Assembly (NCBI RefSeq): GCF_947496725.1
Contig: NZ_CANMDS010000004.1
Coordinates: 310,001-374,000 of the forward strand
Direction of reading: 5' to 3'
Length of the DNA stretch: 64,000 nucleotides
Origin: an uncultured Dokdonia sp.
GTDB taxonomy: Bacteria > Bacteroidota > Bacteroidia > Flavobacteriales > Flavobacteriaceae
Each line of letters begins with the position of its first letter. Position 1 is the first letter of the stretch. The notes beneath the pieces are model-generated. The model ran no database searches. It was not told the DNA's origin and was given only the letters and a program-made list of their open reading frames with translations. Below, piece after piece: positions 17,687-26,028 of this stretch. The position numbers were made by a program, and so were the translations under genes.

Positions 17687-18561
17687 TCTTCAACTTCGGT
17701 TTCTATAGTTATGGAGAATTGCTCTTGAGGATCCAGTTTTGTATAGGTGCTTTTTTTTGTGATGTCTAGTGATTCATTTTCAGTATCTGGTAGGCCTAAC
17801 CAGGGTTCAATACACACATAGTCTGCTCCAGGTTGTGCCCACAGGGCTAGATGAGGATAGCCTGTAAATCGTATGACTAGGCCTTTTGTTTTTGCGCTTT
17901 CGCGTAAGCGTACCCAGCTATAATCTATTTCTGAAAATATGAGTGCGTCATCATTAAAGATAGTTTTTGACAAGGGTAGCAAAGCACCATCTGTTTCTAC
18001 CTTTCTCATTGTAGAGGTAAGTAGGCCTTGATTGTTAAGAGTATGTGATGAGCGCTCTTGCACCTCTGGAAATTCTATAACATAGTCAGAAAGTGCTTTT
18101 GTAGCCGTTACGGGACAGGCGTAAGCAGTGTGACCACCACAAGTAAAATACATAGGCTCGCTGTCTAGATTTACTACGTTGTAACTCATAAGTAAGCGAT
18201 TATTTTCTAAGGTATAAGTAATAGTAAAAGAAAACTTAAATGGATACAAGTGGTGAGTTGCCTCACTATGCGTAAGTGTATAAGAGCAAGAGGATGCACT
18301 AAGTTGTTTAAACTCAAAAGCATCATTATCTCTAGCGATACCGTGCTTAGGCATAGGGTATTCTTTGTCTTTGTAAATGATTTTATCACCTTTTATGGTT
18401 CCTATAGCAGGAAAAAGCGGTGGTGAGCTACTTCTCCATACATCTGGATCTATCTGCCAGATATATTCTTGTCCAGTTTTATTGTTTTTTAAAGAACGTA
18501 TTTCAGCGCCTTTTGCAATTATGGAACACGTGAGTAGCTCATTTGTAATGATATGAAACAT
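17683..18561 (-). CDS. Aldose 1-epimerase family protein (LacX-like)
   Basis: 292 residues, cytoplasmic. It has the galactose-mutarotase-like beta-sandwich pattern: PPLFPAIG (about 48-55), PKHGIARDNDFE-type segment (about 70-82) with the conserved His, TCGGHTAYACP (about 139-149), and CIEPWLGLPD near 255-264 carrying the catalytic Glu. Related proteins interconvert sugar anomers or sugar phosphates; the substrate cannot be told. It is the first gene of the minus-strand ion-transport unit. The RLRES segment is encoded by a degenerate palindrome copy at 17895. Confidence 0.85.
   Translation of the reverse strand: MFHIITNELLTCSIIAKGAEIRSLKNNKTGQEYIWQIDPDVWRSSSPPLFPAIGTIKGDKIIYKDKEYPMPKHGIARDNDAFEFKQLSASSCSYTLTHSEATHHLYPFKFSFTITYTLENNRLLMSYNVVNLDSEPMYFTCGGHTAYACPVTATKALSDYVIEFPEVQERSSHTLNNQGLLTSTMRKVETDGALLPLSKTIFNDDALIFSEIDYSWVRLRESAKTKGLVIRFTGYPHLALWAQPGADYVCIEPWLGLPDTENESLDITKKSTYTKLDPQEQFSITIETEVEE
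17895..17910. repeat. Degenerate palindrome copy (1 mismatch, inside aldose epimerase gene)
   Basis: CGCTTTCGCGTAAGCG differs from the consensus at one base (T for A in the right arm). Confidence 0.8.
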
Positions 18562-18636
18562 ACGGGGTTTTTATTGTGATGGTACTTAAAGGTAGTATAA
18601 TTTACGGCAAGTTGTATGGTGCCTTTATAAGAAATA

Positions 18637-18649
18637 CGCTTTCGCGAAA
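18637..18649. repeat. Degenerate palindrome copy (right arm decayed, intergenic)
   Basis: CGCTTTCGCGAAA is intact, followed by AAG instead of GCG. Confidence 0.75.
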
Positions 18650-18767
18650 AAGTTAAACTGCTTTTAAATAGTTCAAAAAATAATAAAACCGCTATTTGTA
18701 AATAGATATGATGGGTCTGTACTTTTTATATACTCAGAAGCAAGAAATGTTAGTTTTTGAAATAAAA

Positions 18768-18797
18768 AAAAGGCTACTTGAGGGTAAGTAGCCTTTT
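18768..18797 (-). terminator. Orphan rho-independent terminator
   Basis: A 12-bp stem (AAAAGGCTACTT with AAGTAGCCTTTT) is followed on the minus strand by eight T. There is no minus-strand gene directly upstream; the nearest, at 19381, has its own terminator at 19235-19260. Confidence 0.75.
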
Positions 18798-18996
18798 ACA
18801 TCAATATGATTACGCTTAGTACGTCTAACAAATCAATCAATACTCAATCACATTGAAAAAAAAGGGGCATTAATGCTTTCTTATAGAATCTCTTTTGGTC
18901 TAATTCAAATAATAACTGGTATGCTTATTACTTAGAGAGCCTATATTCTTTTTCCTTACAAAAAAACTTTAGGTTGACAATAGGTGTCTGTTTTTG
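18768..18996 (-). ncRNA. Candidate small RNA (speculative)
   Basis: Proposed only from a TACATTTG -7-like box at 19010-19003 and the orphan terminator at 18768-18797. No known RNA family was recognised; the 5' end is a guess. Confidence 0.25.
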
Positions 18997-19234
18997 TATT
19001 AACAAATGTAGATATATGTCTGACTATGAGAGGTTGAGTGATGTTCTTGAAGTTTGTGTATGGATAAACTGTGAGTAATTACAGATAAAATACACAGAAG
19101 AATAGAGTTTGTAAATTAAAATGTACTATCTCCGTATTATGAAAGAGTGGTATGCGCGTTGTGATATGAAAGTATGTATGAAAAACTAGAGCTGAGGTTT
19201 ATGATATCTTACTTATAAGAAAAAGCATAAAAAA

Positions 19235-19260
19235 AAGGTACCCATAGATGGATACCTTTG
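19235..19260 (-). terminator. Terminator of the PepSY-type gene
   Basis: Stem AAAGGTACCC/GGATACCTTT with one mismatch and eight T on the minus strand, about 120 bp beyond the stop at 19381. Confidence 0.7.
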
Positions 19261-19380
19261 CAAATAAAATAGTTTAAATACCCCTAATAATTTAAACCGT
19301 GGCAATAATACTAGATTTTGGGTTAGGTATTTTACGGATTTCCTTTTTTTGGGGTAAAAAAATTAATTTTTTTTTGACTC

Positions 19381-19896
19381 CTATATAAAGAGTAAAATGA
19401 TGGTGAGAATAAAACCGCCTATTGCAAAGAGAATTCCTTTTCTGAAAATGGGCATTTTTGGCGTGTACATCCAGAATGCAGAAACCACAAAAAATAGAAG
19501 TGATGCTCCAAAGAAAATATTTAAAAAGTACACAGGACTCTTTGTTGTTGCCTTATGGAGGTGCTCCATTTTATCGAGTATGAAGGGAAGTTCCATCTTG
19601 CGAGTGGTTACAATACCGGTGTCTTGATTATAAGATCCTCCTTTAAAATAGAAAACAGCTCCCTCGGTTTTAGTGACTTTTGGGTTTTTGCGCAATTTTG
19701 AACTCAACTCGCTAGAGGTAAGCTTAGGCTCCATTTGCTTTTCTGTAATCACTTCGTGTTTTAAGAAATCTGTATTTCTATACACCATTACAATACCACT
19801 TATGGCATAAACGGCCATAATACCGGCTAGAAAGAAGCCTAGGTATCTATGTATTGAACGTACTTTTAATGAAAATGGGGTTTTGCGTTTTGCCAT
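19381..19896 (-). CDS. PepSY-type transmembrane protein
   Basis: 171 residues. The start MAKRKTPFSLKVRSIHRYLGFFLAG shows the positively charged N-terminus and His-containing first helix (about 15-37) typical of PepSY_TM proteins. A periplasmic domain of ~75 residues follows, then two C-terminal helices (about 123-143 and 152-171). Larger relatives are involved in iron uptake or cytochrome-linked reduction; this short form has no assignable activity. The 60-bp gap to the upstream gene at 19957 allows co-transcription. Confidence 0.7.
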   Translation of the reverse strand: MAKRKTPFSLKVRSIHRYLGFFLAGIMAVYAISGIVMVYRNTDFLKHEVITEKQMEPKLTSSELSSKLRKNPKVTKTEGAVFYFKGGSYNQDTGIVTTRKMELPFILDKMEHLHKATTKSPVYFLNIFFGASLLFFVVSAFWMYTPKMPIFRKGILFAIGGFILTIILLFI

Positions 19897-19956
19897 AGTA
19901 ATATTAGATTTTTTTATGCTTACAATCTCAATGAAATAGTGATTATGATAATTTTG

Positions 19957-20571
19957 TTATTTTATTTCTAAAGAATTCCAGATAAGGTTTATTAGTTTTT
20001 CACCAATTGAATTTTTAGTATCATTCATTCTCATAGCCATTATTAATAAACCGGAGTCCTTTTTACCTACACTAGCGATTTCATAAATATTAACTTCATC
20101 ATTATATGTGAGATAGGCCTGTATGACATTTAAATCTTCTCCGGAAGTTAATTTGTGATTATACTCACGACGTTCCATTTGAAATCCATAGTTTATACTT
20201 TCTTTAGTAACCTCACCTAGCATAAGTTCCTTTAAGTTTTCTGGATTTATTGTTGAGTACTTCTGGATTAAAAATCCATCACCTTCTGGAGTCATAAGCA
20301 TTAATTGTTCAATGCCTTGTTCAATTTTGGTTTTACCAACTTTATATTCTTTAAAAAAATTAAAACTAAACATTTCATCATTGTAGGTTAAAGTATCTTT
20401 CTGTTTAAGAATAATATTCTTTAAACCATCTTTGGTTTGAAGTTGAAACTGTTTGTCAAGAGAAATTTCAAAGGATTCTCCATTGATTTCAATTGTATAG
20501 TCCTCTTGAGAATGAGCGACGGTAAAAAATAGGATTAAAAGGGAAAGGGTAATTTTTAAAGAAGTTTTCAT
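19957..20571 (-). CDS. Secreted or periplasmic protein of unknown function
   Basis: 204 residues with a clear signal peptide (MKTSLKITLSLLILFFTVAHSQ, cleavage likely after HS-Q at ~21). The mature part is beta-strand-rich and charged and contains no motif I recognise. Codon use is more AT-rich than in the neighbouring housekeeping genes. It is co-directional with the PepSY-type gene downstream and may be its extracytoplasmic partner. Confidence 0.7.
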   Translation of the reverse strand: MKTSLKITLSLLILFFTVAHSQEDYTIEINGESFEISLDKQFQLQTKDGLKNIILKQKDTLTYNDEMFSFNFFKEYKVGKTKIEQGIEQLMLMTPEGDGFLIQKYSTINPENLKELMLGEVTKESINYGFQMERREYNHKLTSGEDLNVIQAYLTYNDEVNIYEIASVGKKDSGLLIMAMRMNDTKNSIGEKLINLIWNSLEIK

Positions 20572-20718
20572 AATAGTTTTGATTGATGATTTTGAATTAA
20601 GAAGCCGAAAATAGTCAAAATATTTAATCCTTGTAATAAAGTGTGCATATTCGAAAAACTAGCTTTTGAGAAGCGAGAGTGTACGTTTATAATACGAGAT
20701 TTGTCAACTTCGAGAGAG

Positions 20719-20732
20719 TTTTCGCGAAAGCG
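20719..20732. repeat. Degenerate palindrome copy (intergenic)
   Basis: GTTTTCGCGAAAGC, one mismatch from the 14-bp core (T for C at the second position), between two minus-strand genes. Confidence 0.7.
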
Positions 20733-20764
20733 GCCTTTTAAATTACTAGTCTTAAAACTTTTTA

Positions 20765-21361
20765 TTAATAGTAGAGTCTAAAATCGAGTAGTTTACAAAG
20801 TTTATAATGCTTCTGAAACATCATTTCTACTACCTCTTTGTAATCATCATTTTCTTGAAACATATTAAAAAAGACTCTGTCTATAGTGTTTGAGCTAGAG
20901 AAGGTGTCATTACGCGTTCCATAACCAGAGATGGCCCTTGCTCCCGTAACATCTAAGAAGTATTGTGACTCCTCATCTGTAAGATCAAGAGCTTTTCTGT
21001 TTGAAAAATGGATGATCTTACCCGTCATTTTACCTTCAAAAATTTCGGCAATTTCCTCAATGCTATAGTAGAAGTCATTAAGCATAATATTATTGGGCTG
21101 GCCAGACATAATGAGGTAAATAATTTCATAATCCTTAAAATGGTGGTCATCATAAATGAGCGCATTTAAGCTATCTTCGAGTCCCTCTATGGTATCGCAG
21201 CTTTTATAAATACTCGTAATACCTTCGGTTAGGGCAATTTCTTCTAGCGTCATTACAACCTCTGTGGTCACTTCCTTATCTACATCTGTAACAGCTTCGA
21301 GGCAGTAAATAAATTTTTCGGCTTCGATATAAGGTTCTTTGTGCGATTGAATTTCATTCAT
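20765..21361 (-). CDS. Cytoplasmic protein of unknown function, possibly with a CHAT/caspase-like fold
   Basis: 198 residues, acidic, no leader. The order of elements is suggestive of caspase-like CHAT folds: YEIIYLIMSGQ, then GKIIHFSNRKAL, then FLDVTGARAISGYG. In such proteins a catalytic His sits after the first strand and a Cys after the second; here those places read MSGQ and FSNRK, so both catalytic residues appear lost. The fold call is inference from pattern alone. Neighbours give no further clue; a long promoter region separates it from the divergent kinase gene. Confidence 0.6.
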   Translation of the reverse strand: MNEIQSHKEPYIEAEKFIYCLEAVTDVDKEVTTEVVMTLEEIALTEGITSIYKSCDTIEGLEDSLNALIYDDHHFKDYEIIYLIMSGQPNNIMLNDFYYSIEEIAEIFEGKMTGKIIHFSNRKALDLTDEESQYFLDVTGARAISGYGTRNDTFSSSNTIDRVFFNMFQENDDYKEVVEMMFQKHYKLCKLLDFRLYY

Positions 21362-21724
21362 AGTAGAGTAAAAAATTAAGTTACTATAACTTAAAAATGA
21401 TGCCTGATGTAGGTTTTTTTTTGGGTTACAAAAATAGAATAAAACTATTTTGATAACCCTTTTTCATCACGACAAATGTTGAGAATAGATATAGAATTTT
21501 ATACCTCGTTGTTTATTCAATATTGTAAGTAATTTATGATATTTTGATTTTTATATACTGCTATAAACTAGTTTGATGCAGATGATATTACCTTTTATTC
21601 CGCTTTCGCGAAAGCATAAACCTATTTTTATAAGATTATGCGTGTAAAATGCGATTATTTTTAATAGTTTTATTTTTAAAATGCAGTATGTAAAGCTGTT
21701 ACCCCATAAAAATGAGCGATTGAT
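21362..21724. other. Divergent intergenic region, 363 bp
   Basis: Very AT-rich. It contains one perfect-core palindrome copy at 21601 and must hold promoters for the unknown minus-strand gene and the hybrid kinase. No ORF, terminator or recognisable operator was seen. Confidence 0.5.
21601..21615. repeat. Dispersed palindrome copy 5 (15 bp, intergenic)
   Basis: CGCTTTCGCGAAAGC, 110 bp upstream of the hybrid kinase start; the core is perfect. Confidence 0.95.
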
Positions 21725-24700
21725 ATGGCAAAAGCTATAAAAGAAATGATGTTTGATAAAAAGCCTACTTATGAGGATTTAGAAAAACAAATAGAAGCTT
21801 TAAAGTTTGAAAATGAACAGGTTTATAAAAAACTTTATGACAACTCTACTATCTCTATCTGGAATAAAGATTTTACGCTCGTATTTGAAGAAATAGAAAA
21901 AATTAAAACACTCAAGATTGTTGATGTCAACAAGTACTTAAATGAAAATCCAGAGGTCGTATTTTTATTACTAGAAAAGTTAAAAATAAATAGTGTAAAC
22001 CAGGCTACTTTGAAAATTTTCAGAGCTTGTAGTAAAGAAGATTTTTTAAATAATGTACATAGAACCTTTGGTAATGGAGCAACAGAAGTTTTTATAAAAC
22101 TTATAGTAGCCATTTGGAACAATAAAAAAACATTTTCTTCTGAGGTAAATTATAAGACTCTGGATGGTGACGAGTTTGCTGCTATGATATCTCTAAACAT
22201 ACCACAAACATTATTAGAACAAAAAACCGTCCCTGTTACTATACAAGACATAAGTGCGCTTAAGGAGGCAGAGTATGCCAAAAAAAGATCTATATCAAAT
22301 CTACAACAGGCTCAAAAAATAGGAAAAATAGGAAGCTGGGAATGGGAGTGGAAAACAGGTGCTGTTTACTGGTCTGATGAAATGCTTAATATTTTTGGAC
22401 TTAAAAGAGGAGAGATTGACCTCACAAGTAAGAACGTGGGTAAATTTATTGTAAAGGAAGATAGAGAAAAAGTAAATGAGATTATTAGAGGGCTTTACAA
22501 GGGTAAAGGTATGAAGCCTTTTAAATTTAGAATATTAAGGTCTAATAGTGAGATAAGACATTTAAATATTCTAGGGATAGAGGTTGTAGATGGAAAAGTT
22601 TTTGGAGTTACACAAGACGTAACAGATAAAGAGAAAATTGAAAATGATCTTAAAGCAGCTCAAGCATTAGGAAAAGTAGGTAGCTGGCTATTTGATATCG
22701 CTACCCAAGAAATAGAATGGTCTAATGCAATGTTTAATATATGGGGTCTTGACTCATCTCAAGGCGCGCCGCAATATGATGAATTACTAGAGAGTGTTCA
22801 TCCAGATTATCTAGATTTATGGAATAATTCTGTGCAAAAAGCTATAGAAAATGGTACACCTTATGATATAGAACATAAAATATGTCTTCCCGATGGTAAT
22901 GAGAAAGTGGTAAGATGTATATGTGAACCTGTACTTTGTCCTAACGGAATGGTTATAAGTTTAAAGGGTACAGGGCAAGATGTTACGGAACAAAAACTAC
23001 TAGATGCTGCACTTGTAAAAGCTAAAGACAAAGCTGAGGAAAGTGAAAATCATCTCAATAACATTATTAATAACATAGGTGATCCTGTTTTTGTAAAAGA
23101 CAAAGAGAGTAGACTACTTATTGTTAATGATGCATTTTGTACACTCTATGGATATAATAGAAATGATATAATAGGTAAGACTCTAGGTGAAGGATTGCCT
23201 AGTGAAGAAACAGGACCCGTGTTTGAAATTGATAGACAACTTGTTCTTGACGGAATAGAAAATGTTACCGAAAAAAACGCAGTTATCAGAGATGGTAAGT
23301 CAAAAAGAATATCTACTAGAAAAACGCGCTTTATTGACTCTGAGGGTAATGTGTTTATAGTAGGAGTTATACACGATATTACCGAGCGCTTTAAAACAGA
23401 AACCATAATAAAAGAGGCAAAGGAACGAGCAGAGGCAAATGAAAGACGCTTTCAAATTTTAATGCAAAATCTAGAAGCTGGCGTCGTGGTGAACGCCCCA
23501 GATACCTCAATAGTGCAATGCAATGATAGAGCTTCAGAAATATTAGATATTAATCAAGAAGATGTACAAGACAAGGGGCTGTGTTATATCAATTCTAAAC
23601 TTATAAACTTTGATAAGTCACCACTAGCATTATCAGAATATCCTGTAAATAAAATTGCAGAGACTAAAGAGTCTATAAATAATCAAATCATCGGGCTTAT
23701 AGGCCCGAATGATGAGGATGTAAAGTGGACAACTCTTAATGGTTTTCCCGTACTTAATGATGTAGGAGAAATTACAGAGATAGTTACGGTTTTTATTGAT
23801 ATAACTGAGCAGCGACAAAATGAAAAGGATAAGCTTAAAGCCAAATTATTATTAGATAGGACAGAAAAAGAATTAAGTGATGCTCAGACCCTTGCAAAAA
23901 TAGGAAGCTGGCTGGTAAAAACTCCAGGTAATAAAATGGAGTGGTCTAAAGAGATGTATAATATTTGGGGCTATGATTATAATGAGGAGTTGCCAGATTA
24001 TGAAGATGTTATCGATAGGGTACACCCAGATGATAAATTAGAGCTCCAAAAAATTCTTGACAAAGCCTTTACTTTAGGCAAACCATACAATGTAGAATTC
24101 AGAATTTTAATCCCCAACAAACCTCAGAAAACGATAAGATCAATATGTCAACCGGTAACTGATAATGATGGTGAAGTAATAAGCCTAGCGGGTACTAATC
24201 AAGATATAACTCAACAAAAAAAAATAGCTCAAGAACTTATAAGAGCAAAAGAAAAAGCAGAGGAGAGTGACCGATTAAAATCTGCATTTCTTGCAAATTT
24301 AAGCCACGAGATGCGCACCCCTATGAATGGTATTTTAGGGTTTTCAGAATTACTAAGGAGAAAAAACATATCTGAAGAAAAAAAGGATATTTATCTAGAA
24401 CTTATAGAAAAAGAAGGACACCGTCTTTTGAGTTTTATCTCTAACATTGTTGATATCTCTAAGATAGAGTCTAACATCATAAATATTGAAAATTCTCATC
24501 TTAATCTCAATTCCCTTATTGATGATTTATATTCAAAATATCAATTAAAACTAGAAGGTACAAATGTTAAACTTGAAGTTAATAAGGGGCTATCAGGTAC
24601 AGATAGCGGTATAGAAACTGATGAAAATAAACTCGTTCAAATATTATCTAACCTACTAGAAAACGCAATAAAATTTACAAAGGAGGGCTCTATAGAATTT

Positions 24701-25375
24701 GGCTACACATTAAAGGAAGAAATACTACAGTTCTATGTTAAAGATTCTGGAATAGGAATAGATGAAGAAGAACAAAAAAACATCTTTGACCGATTTACGC
24801 AGGGTAAAAGGGAGCAAACTCATAATCTAGGTGTAGGATTAGGTTTGTCTATTGTAAAAGGCCTAATTAAAATTTTAAATGGATCTGTATGGATAGAATC
24901 AAAAATGGGTGAAGGATCAATATTTTATTTTACAATTCCTTATAAAAAAGTAGTAGATAAGATTACTATTGTAAATGACCCTAGTGAAACAACTTTAGAA
25001 AATGGTGATTTTACAATTTTAATAGCCGAAGATGATAATTTGAGTTTTCTTTATGTAAAAGCTTGTCTTTCTAATTATAACTGTACCGTTATACGAGCTG
25101 TTAATGGTAAGGAGGCCGTAAAAATTGTTAATAAAAACCCCTCACTAGATCTCGTATTAATGGATATAAATATGCCAGAGATGGACGGCAACGATGCTCT
25201 AGTAGAAATAAGGAAAACAAATAAAGAAATAAAAATAATTGCTCAAACCGGTCTCGCTATGTCTGGTGATAAAGAAAAAATGCTCAATGCTGGCTTTACC
25301 GATTATGTATCAAAACCTATTTCAACCTCGCAACTCATAAGCACAATAAATAAGCACTTAAAGATAGCAACGTAA
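21725..25375 (+). CDS. Multi-PAS hybrid sensor histidine kinase
   Basis: 1216 residues, no membrane helices, so probably a cytoplasmic sensor. About six PAS/PAC units occupy residues ~50-840. Three of them (starting near 194, 312 and 718) share an AQxxGKxGSW entry typical of PAS_3 domains and look like internal duplicates. The HisKA phosphoacceptor is His861 (LSHEMRTPMNG), followed by an ATPase domain with N and G boxes (LLENAIKFT, DSGIGI, GLGLSIVKG). A C-terminal receiver has phosphoacceptor Asp1147 (LMDINMPEMDG). It probably feeds a phosphorelay, but no phosphotransfer protein or output regulator lies adjacent. The signal is unknown. Confidence 0.93.
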   Translation: MAKAIKEMMFDKKPTYEDLEKQIEALKFENEQVYKKLYDNSTISIWNKDFTLVFEEIEKIKTLKIVDVNKYLNENPEVVFLLLEKLKINSVNQATLKIFRACSKEDFLNNVHRTFGNGATEVFIKLIVAIWNNKKTFSSEVNYKTLDGDEFAAMISLNIPQTLLEQKTVPVTIQDISALKEAEYAKKRSISNLQQAQKIGKIGSWEWEWKTGAVYWSDEMLNIFGLKRGEIDLTSKNVGKFIVKEDREKVNEIIRGLYKGKGMKPFKFRILRSNSEIRHLNILGIEVVDGKVFGVTQDVTDKEKIENDLKAAQALGKVGSWLFDIATQEIEWSNAMFNIWGLDSSQGAPQYDELLESVHPDYLDLWNNSVQKAIENGTPYDIEHKICLPDGNEKVVRCICEPVLCPNGMVISLKGTGQDVTEQKLLDAALVKAKDKAEESENHLNNIINNIGDPVFVKDKESRLLIVNDAFCTLYGYNRNDIIGKTLGEGLPSEETGPVFEIDRQLVLDGIENVTEKNAVIRDGKSKRISTRKTRFIDSEGNVFIVGVIHDITERFKTETIIKEAKERAEANERRFQILMQNLEAGVVVNAPDTSIVQCNDRASEILDINQEDVQDKGLCYINSKLINFDKSPLALSEYPVNKIAETKESINNQIIGLIGPNDEDVKWTTLNGFPVLNDVGEITEIVTVFIDITEQRQNEKDKLKAKLLLDRTEKELSDAQTLAKIGSWLVKTPGNKMEWSKEMYNIWGYDYNEELPDYEDVIDRVHPDDKLELQKILDKAFTLGKPYNVEFRILIPNKPQKTIRSICQPVTDNDGEVISLAGTNQDITQQKKIAQELIRAKEKAEESDRLKSAFLANLSHEMRTPMNGILGFSELLRRKNISEEKKDIYLELIEKEGHRLLSFISNIVDISKIESNIINIENSHLNLNSLIDDLYSKYQLKLEGTNVKLEVNKGLSGTDSGIETDENKLVQILSNLLENAIKFTKEGSIEFGYTLKEEILQFYVKDSGIGIDEEEQKNIFDRFTQGKREQTHNLGVGLGLSIVKGLIKILNGSVWIESKMGEGSIFYFTIPYKKVVDKITIVNDPSETTLENGDFTILIAEDDNLSFLYVKACLSNYNCTVIRAVNGKEAVKIVNKNPSLDLVLMDINMPEMDGNDALVEIRKTNKEIKIIAQTGLAMSGDKEKMLNAGFTDYVSKPISTSQLISTINKHLKIAT

Positions 25376-25422
25376 GCTCATAGCTTTATAAATTGTTAAC
25401 GTATTTGTCACCCAAAAATAAA

Positions 25423-25453
25423 AAACCCCGTAAACACTAGTGTTACGGGGTTT
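25423..25453 (-). terminator. tmRNA terminator
   Basis: A long GC-containing stem (AAACCCCGTAACACT-type arms with one bulged A) lies just beyond the tmRNA 3' end. On the minus strand it is followed by TTTTTTATTTTT. It may also stop the convergent kinase transcript. Confidence 0.85.
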
Positions 25454-25458
25454 AATTG

Positions 25459-25855
25459 TGGAGTCGGAGGGATTCGAACCCTCGTCCAAACAAGCAATGT
25501 TACTGCTTTCTACGTGTGTAGTCTCTGTTTAAATTTTCGTGAGATTGCCGGTCAGTGACTACCAACGCACCCCTTATCTTCAATTAAGTTTCTCTCTCGC
25601 ATCAAAGCCCTACAAGAGATAGGTTTACTTTTACGAAGTCACTATATCGATTGCCGTAAACCAAGGCTCTCGAGTGACTTCCTGCTTGTCTACCTTGTAG
25701 ACCGAGGCGTAATCTTACTATAATTCAGATTATGCAGCTAGGGCGTAGTTATTCTCGCCGTTTAAAAAAGTTGAAATATGAGATTTACGAGCTATTTTCC
25801 AGCGCTCGACACGCTTACAATACCATTGATCTCGCTGTCAAAACCAGTCGACCCC
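25459..25855 (-). ncRNA. ssrA: tmRNA (ssrA)
   Basis: About 397 nt. The 5' end GGGGTCGACTGG (from 25855) pairs with the 3' CGACTCC (25466-25460) to form the acceptor stem. A T-arm with GGTTCGAATCC lies just inside the 3' end, and CCA is not encoded. The tag frame on the minus strand near 25752-25726 reads GENNYALAA then TAA, so stalled ribosomes receive a tag ending in ALAA, the ClpXP degron. With SmpB, tmRNA rescues stalled ribosomes. A TATATTTG -7-type box lies at 25949-25942 on the same strand, giving a leader of about 80 nt to be processed. Confidence 0.97.
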
Positions 25856-25919
25856 AGTAGTATCACTCTCACACGTACTCCGTAACTCATAAGCTGTAAA
25901 GTTTATAAGATCTCTTGTA

Positions 25920-25935
25920 CGCTTTCGCGAAAGCG
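25920..25935. repeat. Dispersed palindrome copy 6 (perfect 16 bp, tmRNA leader)
   Basis: CGCTTTCGCGAAAGCG lies just downstream of the tmRNA -7 box, at or next to the expected transcription start. Confidence 0.95.
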
Positions 25936-25941
25936 GAATAG

Positions 25942-25949
25942 CAAATATA
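25942..25949 (-). promoter_or_regulatory. -7 box of the tmRNA promoter
   Basis: TATATTTG on the minus strand matches the Bacteroidota TAnnTTTG -7 element; no clear -33 TTG was seen. Confidence 0.55.
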
Positions 25950-25960
25950 GCACTAAACCT

Positions 25961-25968
25961 TATATTTG
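25961..25968 (+). promoter_or_regulatory. -7 box for the saccharopine dehydrogenase-like gene
   Basis: TATATTTG, 61 bp before the ATG at 26029. It overlaps the upstream TTG at 25966 and so argues against that codon as the start. Confidence 0.55.
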
Positions 25969-26028
25969 CTCTTAATAAAATGCAAAAGCTATACCAACAA
26001 TATAGCCTGCCAAAACTTCACACACATT

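Larger units (their letters stand above)
18562..19380. other. Gene-poor 819-bp intergenic region with orphan terminators
   Basis: No credible protein frame on either strand. It holds a degenerate palindrome (18637-18649) and two minus-strand terminators about 465 bp apart (18768-18797 and 19235-19260). A TACATTTG box on the minus strand (19010 to 19003) could be a flavobacterial -7 element, although I see no matching -33 TTG. A small RNA ending at 18768 is possible. Confidence 0.5.

Noticed and set aside
25459-25530. tRNA-like sequence with GGTTCGAATCC
   Set aside because: It is the 3' tRNA-like part of tmRNA, not a separate tRNA gene; the matching 5' end is found at 25855.
25966-26028. N-terminal extension of the saccharopine dehydrogenase-like protein from TTG
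   Set aside because: The TTG overlaps a probable -7 promoter box and the added residues have no family similarity.
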